DNA of 29,202 nt from a candidate division WWE3 bacterium CG22_combo_CG10-13_8_21_14_all_39_12 (GTDB lineage: Bacteria; Patescibacteriota; 4484-211; GCA-002791395): the NCBI GenBank assembly GCA_002771355.1, contig PCSU01000091.1, positions 393-29,594 of the forward strand. The letters run 5' to 3'. Positions within the stretch are counted from its first letter, which is position 1, and each line of letters begins with the position of its first letter. Below, one piece after another: positions 24,364 through 29,202 of the stretch. The translations under genes and the position numbers were made by a program. Below the pieces are notes generated by a model. It was given only the letters and a program-made list of their open reading frames with translations. It made no database searches and was not told where the DNA came from.

Positions 24364-25748
24364 AATCGTTTCATTAAGTACATAATTCTCTCTGATTCAA
24401 AAACTGGTGTTTTTTGCTCAATCGTAAAATACTTTGTGTAAGCCTTTTCAAATCCCTGAACAGTATATAACGGGAAAATATCTTCACGTGTCTCAAGTAG
24501 ATGCATGACCTTACCGTCTGTCTTTGGCACAAACTCTATAACAAGAGTCCCACTTAAAGCACTAAACATTTTAGCCGTATCTTCAAGCGGAATATTATTT
24601 GAAATTGAAAGATGATGAATTATTGCAAGTGCCATTACAACATCAACACCTTTAACACGGTCAATAAATGAATCTCGCTCACGGTTCATAACACCAATGC
24701 CGGGTGGGGGATTGGTAATATCATTAACAAGCGTTATCATCTTTTCTAATTTAGATTTTTTTATGTACTGATAATTTTTTTCAACCGCTAAAGGATCAAT
24801 ATCAGTATTTATAACAAGAGAAGCAATATCAACGACTGCCTTAGAAAATTCACCAATATTTCCACCAATATCTAAAACCTTTTGAGGTTGAAGCTGTATC
24901 ATGTATTCCGAAATAATTTGTTTTTTATGCTCAAATCCATCTTTGGAATAGTTATGAAAACTGTAGTAATCACCCCACTCTGTTGTTACTTTATTAAGGG
25001 TAACCTCAGATATTGCCGAAATAAGACTTTCAATGAGACCCCGTAGTTGATTTGTGTCCATCTTTTTTGATGTTTTTTCTTTAATACCCTGAATATCATC
25101 ACCTTGTGCCGAAGCATATTTTGTCTGACTTTTTGCATGCAAATGTATATGCATAAGTATGCCCATTGAAAATTTTGTTGAGGGTGGAAGCATTTTTGAA
25201 ATTATTGATAAAGGCACTCCGTCAATATAGTTTGAAGTAATTTTATTAATAGTCGGATCAATGTGTCTCATCAATAGAAGAGGACCAAAAAAATGCTGAC
25301 AAAACTGTTTATATGCTACCCATGGCTCTTGTTTTAACACCTCAAACGATAACGTATCAATAAATACAGGTTTGCCTTTGTGAAATTGAATATTAAACGC
25401 GCTGGCGTCTTTAAGTGACATCCCATATCCCATTGCAATCTTTTGAATAGTTAGGGTAGTAAGCGCAGCATCTTTAAGCTGACTAAATGACCACTCATAT
25501 GGATACGTAATAAATTCGAGTTGTTCGGGCTTTAGAATTTTGTATTGTTCAGAATACACATCCTCCATACTCACCTCAACATGGGAAATAATAAGGTTTC
25601 GATTAACAAGTTCCTTATACAGTCCAGAACTCATAAGTTTGTCGTACTCAACGGCATAACGCTTATTCACACAGCGATAGAAAGTACCCTCCACTGAAAA
25701 CATAAAGCCACTTGGGTCTCGAAAAGATGATGGGTGATTACTCATCAT
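24360..25748 (-). CDS. NoeA-like SAM-dependent methyltransferase with N-terminal kinase-like domain
   Basis: The 462-residue protein has two parts. The C-terminal class I methyltransferase has motif I VLDIGGNIGE (291-300), the acidic motif II TDIDPLAVEKNY (315-326) and DVVMALAIIHHL as motif IV. The N-terminal 200 residues match the conserved NoeA-related pattern: DPSGFMF, YEWSFSQLKDAALTTL, LKDASAFNIQFHKGKPVFIDTLSFE (112-136) and WVAYKQFCQHFFGPLLLM. The LKD...N and FID pairs resemble the catalytic and metal loops of kinase-fold enzymes, which is my inference. The gene overlaps the upstream small membrane gene by 11 bp and the downstream sulfatase gene by 4 bp, so the three form one tightly coupled operon. 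A second ATG at 25745 is an alternative start. Confidence 0.85.
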   Translation of the reverse strand: MMSNHPSSFRDPSGFMFSVEGTFYRCVNKRYAVEYDKLMSSGLYKELVNRNLIISHVEVSMEDVYSEQYKILKPEQLEFITYPYEWSFSQLKDAALTTLTIQKIAMGYGMSLKDASAFNIQFHKGKPVFIDTLSFEVLKQEPWVAYKQFCQHFFGPLLLMRHIDPTINKITSNYIDGVPLSIISKMLPPSTKFSMGILMHIHLHAKSQTKYASAQGDDIQGIKEKTSKKMDTNQLRGLIESLISAISEVTLNKVTTEWGDYYSFHNYSKDGFEHKKQIISEYMIQLQPQKVLDIGGNIGEFSKAVVDIASLVINTDIDPLAVEKNYQYIKKSKLEKMITLVNDITNPPPGIGVMNRERDSFIDRVKGVDVVMALAIIHHLSISNNIPLEDTAKMFSALSGTLVIEFVPKTDGKVMHLLETREDIFPLYTVQGFEKAYTKYFTIEQKTPVFESERIMYLMKRL

Positions 25749-25965
25749 CAGAATGTTGATCTTTTTTCCTTTCGTTACCTAAAAGCTGTTTAAACTTTGC
25801 CTTTAACAACTCATATTTTGAAGTAATGAAAAAAATTCCTCCTACAACACTACCTAGTAGTAATTGAAAAATAATACTTCCTGTTCCAGGATCTAAATAT
25901 GCTAACGCGCTTGGTGAAATTCCAAAATATAGATGAACTAGATTTGTTGCAACATCCAAAAACAT
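25738..25965 (-). CDS. Small DPGTGS membrane protein
   Basis: A 75-residue protein with a hydrophobic N-terminus, the motif YLDPGTGS (23-30), one strong helix (IIFQLLLGSVVGGIFFIT, about 31-48), and a charged cytoplasmic tail (KAKFKQLLGNERKKDQ). I recognise the (Y/F)(I/L)DPGTGS-plus-helix pattern as a widespread small membrane protein of unknown function, often found beside polysaccharide or surface-modification genes. Here it leads the operon with the methyltransferase and the sulfatase-fold enzyme. This order suggests a small scaffold or assembly factor for them (inference). Confidence 0.75.
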   Translation of the reverse strand: MFLDVATNLVHLYFGISPSALAYLDPGTGSIIFQLLLGSVVGGIFFITSKYELLKAKFKQLLGNERKKDQHSDDE

Positions 25966-25975
25966 ATGTCTTTAC

Positions 25976-26004
25976 GTTATACCAGATTATCCACAATATG
26001 AAAA
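25976..26004 (-). promoter_or_regulatory. Promoter of the DPGTGS-methyltransferase-sulfatase operon
   Basis: On the minus strand TTTTCA (25999-26004), a 17-nt spacer and TATAAC (25976-25981) end 10 nt before the ATG at 25965, giving a very short leader. Confidence 0.45.
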
Positions 26005-26048
26005 GTTACGAACGGTTTTAAAACAATCGTAGGATCAACACATTATCG

Positions 26049-26054
26049 TATAAT
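26049..26054 (+). promoter_or_regulatory. -10 element, leaderless promoter
   Basis: A perfect TATAAT ends 6 nt before the ATG at 26061, with no Shine-Dalgarno. Confidence 0.65.
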
Positions 26055-26060
26055 TGAACA

Positions 26061-26564
26061 ATGAAAAAGGTTACAGTAAATGATACGTATCAGAAAGGAT
26101 ATGTATATTCGTTAACTGAAAAACCCGGAATAAACTTTGACACAGAATTTAAACCCGAACTTACACCTCAAAAAATGTTAGAACTAGGCGTTTTTGGCGG
26201 GAAATATTTTAACGATAGACCCAACGAATTTCCTAAAAGTTGGTTCACAAACGCAAAGCTTTCGAAAGACGATAAAGACCCTTCGCTAAACTTTTATGGC
26301 GTAAGTGCAAGTATGCCTTTATCCCACTGGCAAAAAAAGGGCTGGATCTACAAAGATGACCCGCGTGGGTGGTTCCAATGGTATGCACGGTATTTTATGG
26401 GGAGGCGCATAGCAGGAGAAGACTACCGACAAATCAAACGGTGGTTAGCTATGACACGTCATATTGCACAAATTAAGAAAAACTGTCCTCCAGGGAGTTT
26501 AGACTGCAGAAAAAAGCAACGCCAAGCATTACTTCACTGGGCATACGATAGTAGGAAGATGTAA
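26061..26564 (+). CDS. Conserved protein of unknown function
   Basis: The 167-residue soluble protein is very rich in aromatic and basic residues. Its conserved-looking blocks are LTPQKMLELGVFGGKYF (34-50), FPKSWFTNAKL, PLSHWQKKGWIYKDDPRGWFQWYARYFMGRR, DYRQIKRWLAMTRHIAQIKKNC and KKQRQALLHWAYD. From memory these blocks match an uncharacterised family found in diverse bacteria and in some eukaryotes; I cannot confirm this here. The Arg/Trp-rich second half suggests nucleic-acid or nucleotide binding, but no catalytic motif is recognised. Two cysteines (CPPGSLDC) are close together. It has its own leaderless promoter and converges on the heliorhodopsin with 16 bp between. Confidence 0.75.
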   Translation: MKKVTVNDTYQKGYVYSLTEKPGINFDTEFKPELTPQKMLELGVFGGKYFNDRPNEFPKSWFTNAKLSKDDKDPSLNFYGVSASMPLSHWQKKGWIYKDDPRGWFQWYARYFMGRRIAGEDYRQIKRWLAMTRHIAQIKKNCPPGSLDCRKKQRQALLHWAYDSRKM

Positions 26565-26580
26565 AATCAGAACGAACTCG

Positions 26581-27348
26581 TTACGGCCTAAGTGTGCCAC
26601 CAAATACCTGCCATGCCAAAAGTGATTTGGCGACCAAACTTAATACAATGTATGCTTTTTCACCGTACAGATAATCAGACCACTTACCAATCTTTTTGTA
26701 CTGTAAGACCATATTTACGGCAAAACTATTAAAGAATATAAAGATTGAACCGTAAATCCAGTATACAAACGTTGGAATATTACCACCGCCATATTTACTT
26801 GCTCCATAAACGTAAATTCCATATACAATCCAGGGAACTATTCCTGCGATAGAACCTAAAACAAACGTTAACCAATTCACCTTTTCTTTTCCTTGATTCT
26901 CTTGTTCCATTGCAAGACCGAGTAGATTCATGATTGCATCGAGCGCAAAAATCATAATCAAACTTGAAAGATCATAGATTCCAGATAAAAGACTAATAGC
27001 AACCATCATGACGCTAGCGCTAAGTGAATACTCATACCACCGGACTTTGTTGATACCTTTCTTTAAGTTCTCCTCATAAGATTTCCTATACACCGTAGCG
27101 ATGAAGAAGTGGGCGAATGAACTCAGCAAGAAAAATCCAACAACAAGCCAAGCTAAATTAACGGTAAATAATTCTTGTGTTGCAGGAAGTAGTTTTGAGG
27201 TGGCAACATCAAATGAGAGATAATTTATAGTTATAGGGACAACACCTCTGGTGGGATCACTAATGAGATAAACTATAAGTGCTTGCACAAAGTGCAACGA
27301 TCCCATAAAAAGATTGAAGTTATTTAAACCCTTGAGCTTTGTTTCCAT
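26581..27348 (-). CDS. Heliorhodopsin
   Basis: A seven-helix retinal protein of the heliorhodopsin family, which has an inverted topology (N-terminus inside) relative to type-1 rhodopsins and slow photocycles without known ion pumping. At 255 residues it matches family length. The retinal Schiff-base Lys241 lies in AYIVLSLVAKSLLAWQ, and the counterion Glu106 in RWYEYSLSASVM. His19 and His80 are near the positions of conserved histidines. GSIAGIVPWI, FIFFNSFA and QYKKIGKWSDYLYGEKAY are diagnostic. The open frame runs 26 codons further upstream, but that part is not family-like and covers the promoter; METKLKG at 27348 is the start. No retinal synthesis gene is in the window. Confidence 0.96.
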   Translation of the reverse strand: METKLKGLNNFNLFMGSLHFVQALIVYLISDPTRGVVPITINYLSFDVATSKLLPATQELFTVNLAWLVVGFFLLSSFAHFFIATVYRKSYEENLKKGINKVRWYEYSLSASVMMVAISLLSGIYDLSSLIMIFALDAIMNLLGLAMEQENQGKEKVNWLTFVLGSIAGIVPWIVYGIYVYGASKYGGGNIPTFVYWIYGSIFIFFNSFAVNMVLQYKKIGKWSDYLYGEKAYIVLSLVAKSLLAWQVFGGTLRP

Positions 27349-27357
27349 TACAAACCG

Positions 27358-27386
27358 AATATAAACGAGAAATTTGCCAAAAGCAA
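27358..27386 (-). promoter_or_regulatory. Heliorhodopsin promoter
   Basis: On the minus strand TTGCTT (27381-27386), a 17-nt spacer and TATATT (27358-27363) end 9 nt before the ATG at 27348. No Shine-Dalgarno is visible. Confidence 0.45.
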
Positions 27387-27397
27387 TACGTATTAAG

Positions 27398-27410
27398 CAG
27401 GCTTTGCCTG
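27398..27410. other. Inverted repeat upstream of the heliorhodopsin promoter
   Basis: CAGGC and GCCTG flank TTT, about 12 bp upstream of the heliorhodopsin -35. It may be an operator. The rest of the 264-bp gap (27349-27612) holds no convincing gene; it also contains the promoter of the next gene. Confidence 0.3.
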
Positions 27411-27577
27411 ACGACTGGTGCACCACAGTGAAGGTTGTTCGAACTAAAATCTTCTACATTCCAAACATTCAGCAATGTCGATAAATTCAATTGCCTTGAC
27501 ATTGTGCAGTTCTATATTGTAATGTATATTCACTGGAAAAGGTAGTACGTTAACAATTGAAAATTCAAACTCTTAGG

Positions 27578-27606
27578 TTGACGGATTGTCTCCCATATAC
27601 TAAGAT
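27578..27606 (+). promoter_or_regulatory. Leaderless promoter of the PsbP-like gene
   Basis: TTGACG (27578-27583), a 17-nt spacer and TAAGAT (27601-27606) end 6 nt before the ATG at 27613. An overlapping TATACT at 27596-27601 is an alternative -10. Confidence 0.5.
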
Positions 27607-27612
27607 ATTTTC

Positions 27613-28176
27613 ATGCGAAAGGAATTAATACTTATTGGAATCGTAGCTCTTGTAATTGCAGGCTACTTTTTGTTTCCTACGATTAAGGATGTAGTGGGTG
27701 TTTCTTCAACACCAACGCCGGAAGATTCAATCGATACTTCGGATTGGCAGACATATACCAATGAAGAGTATGGGTTTAGTATAGAATATCCAAACAATTG
27801 GCAAACGAAAGGCGATGACGACAATAGTGCATTTTATTCAATAAAACTTTTTGCTGAAAATTCAAAAAATTACATTTATATCCATATTGCCAGGAAATTA
27901 GCTACCACAACAGGCTTAGAAGTTGCTGAAGCAATCGAAGAGTTTGAACAATATGGATATTTTCGCTCAAACCAAGAACAGGGAGTATTTACCCATATAC
28001 CTCTCGCTGGTACTACTGCAATTACTGCGCACTCTGTTGATATGGAGTTAAATGACTATGTTGAGTTTTACATTCCTAATCAAAGCAAAAGCTACATTCT
28101 TTCAATAATGTACCCTGACTCTAGTGACCTAGACGAAGTTTTCTCTTCAGTAGTGAAAACCTTACGATTCTTCTAA
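27613..28176 (+). CDS. Membrane-anchored PsbP/DUF1795-like protein
   Basis: The 187-residue protein has an N-terminal helix (about 5-22) that anchors it or acts as an uncleaved signal, a short Ser/Thr/Pro linker (SSTPTPEDS), and one outer domain. The domain opens with WQTYTNEEYGFSIEYPNNWQ (46-65), the hallmark of PsbP/Mog1/DUF1795-like proteins, and closes with FSSVVKTLRFF. There is no Cys at the end of the helix, so it is not a lipoprotein. The family is widespread as an exported binding domain; a photosynthetic role is not implied. It lies divergent from the heliorhodopsin across 264 bp. Confidence 0.8.
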   Translation: MRKELILIGIVALVIAGYFLFPTIKDVVGVSSTPTPEDSIDTSDWQTYTNEEYGFSIEYPNNWQTKGDDDNSAFYSIKLFAENSKNYIYIHIARKLATTTGLEVAEAIEEFEQYGYFRSNQEQGVFTHIPLAGTTAITAHSVDMELNDYVEFYIPNQSKSYILSIMYPDSSDLDEVFSSVVKTLRFF

Positions 28177-28185
28177 TTGTTTGAT

Positions 28186-28214
28186 ACGCCAACACGGCGT
28201 TTCAGTTTTCTTTT
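28186..28214 (+). terminator. Weak intrinsic terminator candidate
   Basis: ACGCC (28186-28190) pairs with GGCGT (28196-28200) around AACAC, followed by a T-rich stretch broken by CAG. It sits 10 bp after the stop codon of the PsbP-like gene. Confidence 0.45.
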
Positions 28215-28239
28215 CACTGTGCAATTGTGCACATATACA
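28211..28239 (+). promoter_or_regulatory. Promoter with an inverted repeat in its spacer
   Basis: TTTTCA (28211-28216), a 17-nt spacer and TATACA (28234-28239) precede the M23-type gene. The spacer contains GTGCA-ATTG-TGCAC (28219-28232), a plausible repressor site. The predicted start near 28246 would cut into the Shine-Dalgarno at 28241-28247, so the actual start may be further upstream. Confidence 0.35.
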
Positions 28240-28255
28240 CAAAGGAGTAGTCAAG

Positions 28256-29113
28256 ATGACTATCAAAGTCGGACGTTTAATGTTTATCGTAGTGGTACTT
28301 GCCCTTTTGTACCTGCCTCAAAACGTTGTTTCTGCTCAAGGAACCCAGCCTTCTCTAATATTTCCATTTAGAGATGTTGAACAATGGTATGTTTACCAAG
28401 GCTACAACAACGGGACACACAATGGTACATACGCTTATTCATTTGACTTAACTGAACTGAATGAAGATACAGAAGGGCGAGATGTAGTTAGTCCAGTTAA
28501 TGGAACAGTTGCTTGGGGTGGTGTCGGTACAACAAGTTGTGATGGTACAGTAGCGATTAGAACAACTACTGCTGGCCTTGGACCTGAAGAACAAACCCTT
28601 TACTGGTATGTACAACTTGCCCACATGAAAGTTGATAGCATTGTGGTTGCAAACGGAAGTACTGTTACTGCAGGCCAAACCCTAATCGGAAAAGCATCAA
28701 ATGCTCTTTGTGGTGAATATACGATCCCACACATACATCTATCAATCTACAAAGGTGTATTTGCGGATAGTGGAGCCTATCGTGAGGCTGCCCCCTTTGA
28801 AAACCTAGAAGGGTTTGCATGGCCGAGTGATGGTTCCACAAACCAATACCGTACAACAACTGTGTGGAGAGGGATGACTTCGGGTGATGTCGGAACAATA
28901 CCAACCCCCGTACCAACAACAGTGCCAACTGCGGTACCAGTTTCGATTCCAACAGGGACAAAAAGATTGGTGCAGAGGGATTTTATGGTGGAGCGCACTA
29001 ATCCAAAGGTAACAGAAGAGTTGCAGTTTGCGGTTGATATTGCAAACGACGGTGAGGTGGCAGTCAAAACTACCACTTGCAATATATTCAATTATATACT
29101 ATTGTGTTCGTAG
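28256..29113 (+). CDS. Secreted M23 (LytM)-type peptidase domain protein
   Basis: The 285-residue protein has a signal peptide (helix about 7-24, likely cleavage after VVSA at 27). Its M23-like beta domain has HNGTYAYSFD (55-64, metal ligands His55 and Asp64), VVSPVNGTVAW, LAHMK (His123) and IPHIHLSIY (His159/His161), the full ligand pattern of zinc peptidoglycan endopeptidases. A Pro/Thr/Val linker (TPVPTTVPTAVP) and about 45 residues follow. That tail begins like a CARDB or Ig-like domain (FAVDIANDGEVAV) but ends abruptly in CNIFNYILLCS, suggesting truncation. Start: AAAGGAG lies 8 nt upstream and the signal peptide begins there; the open frame continues 25 codons upstream without support. 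Probable cell-wall role. Confidence 0.85.
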   Translation: MTIKVGRLMFIVVVLALLYLPQNVVSAQGTQPSLIFPFRDVEQWYVYQGYNNGTHNGTYAYSFDLTELNEDTEGRDVVSPVNGTVAWGGVGTTSCDGTVAIRTTTAGLGPEEQTLYWYVQLAHMKVDSIVVANGSTVTAGQTLIGKASNALCGEYTIPHIHLSIYKGVFADSGAYREAAPFENLEGFAWPSDGSTNQYRTTTVWRGMTSGDVGTIPTPVPTTVPTAVPVSIPTGTKRLVQRDFMVERTNPKVTEELQFAVDIANDGEVAVKTTTCNIFNYILLCS

Positions 29114-29140
29114 CGCAAATAAAAAACCAAAGAGTAAATT

Positions 29141-29202
29141 ATGAAAATTAATAAACAACAATTAAATCAAAAAGGTAAAGTGGAAGCGATTCTTGCGGCA
29201 AT
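29141..29202 (+). CDS. Start of an unknown gene (3' partial)
   Basis: An ATG at 29141 opens a frame that runs off the window after 20 codons (MKINKQQLNQKGKVEAILAA). The product start is basic and polar, with no signal peptide. AGAG at about 29131-29134 may act as a weak ribosome-binding site. Too short to identify. Confidence 0.5.
   Translation, partial: MKINKQQLNQKGKVEAILAA

Noticed and set aside
27349..27426. Upstream extension of the heliorhodopsin frame to 27426
   Set aside because: The 26 extra residues do not resemble the family and cover the -35/-10 elements; the METKLKG start gives the normal length.
27320..27502. Minus-strand 60-residue open frame over the heliorhodopsin promoter
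   Set aside because: No ribosome site or -10 at the usual spacing, and it overlaps the heliorhodopsin start in another frame.
27613..28176. Photosynthesis link of the PsbP-like protein with the heliorhodopsin
   Set aside because: PsbP/DUF1795-type domains are widespread in non-photosynthetic bacteria as exported domains; position alone does not support a light-related role.
28181..28255. Longer start for the M23-type protein at 28181
   Set aside because: A Shine-Dalgarno and a proper signal peptide begin at 28256, and the upstream part overlaps a hairpin and promoter-like elements.

Overview
The window is AT-rich, almost fully coding DNA with no stretch over 300 bases lacking a gene. It looks like chromosome from a reduced-genome bacterium of the Candidate Phyla Radiation (Patescibacteria). 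The reasons are tiny intergenic gaps, convergent genes 1-16 bp apart, many short membrane-anchored proteins, a MutY without its iron-sulfur cluster or Nudix domain, a scattered pentose-phosphate/glycolysis gene set, and mostly leaderless promoters. TGA ends several conserved genes (tmk, pgi, the ABC permease), so the standard bacterial code applies, not the TGA=Gly code of Gracilibacteria. The phylum assignment is inference; no rRNA or other phylogenetic marker is present.

Layout. 1-1626: end of an unknown gene, a stand-alone tRNA-binding OB-fold protein, and a small membrane protein plus thymidylate kinase operon with a clear terminator. 1684-8942: glucose-6-phosphate dehydrogenase, an MFS-like transporter, an M29 aminopeptidase, 6-phosphogluconate dehydrogenase (minus), MutY and phosphoglycerate mutase. 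8944-11755 (minus): a DUF2156-type protein and a large exported surface protein. 11895-17054: CcdA, an ABC exporter pair, transaldolase and glucose-6-phosphate isomerase. 17131-18459: two related single-pass membrane proteins. 18462-22695: two divergent sensor histidine kinases, the second followed by a tandem pair of paralogous seven-helix membrane proteins of no family I recognise. 22765-25965 (minus): a DPGTGS small membrane protein, a NoeA-like methyltransferase and a membrane sulfatase-fold enzyme. 26061-27348: a conserved protein of unknown function and, convergent with it, a heliorhodopsin. 27613-29202: a PsbP-like anchored protein, an M23-type peptidase domain protein, and the start of another gene.

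Function. zwf, gnd, tal and pgi supply most of an oxidative pentose-phosphate route, with gpmI in lower glycolysis; a 6-phosphogluconolactonase and transketolase are not in the window. The most striking content is sensory: a heliorhodopsin with its retinal-binding lysine and counterion glutamate intact, and a histidine kinase with two seven-helix partner candidates. No response regulator and no retinal or carotenoid synthesis gene is present here.

Regulation. Most transcription units start with a -10-like hexamer whose last base lies 6-8 nt before the start codon, so transcripts probably begin at or next to the start codon. A few genes instead have a strong Shine-Dalgarno. This pattern was used to choose several starts, including a GTG start for the ABC ATPase.
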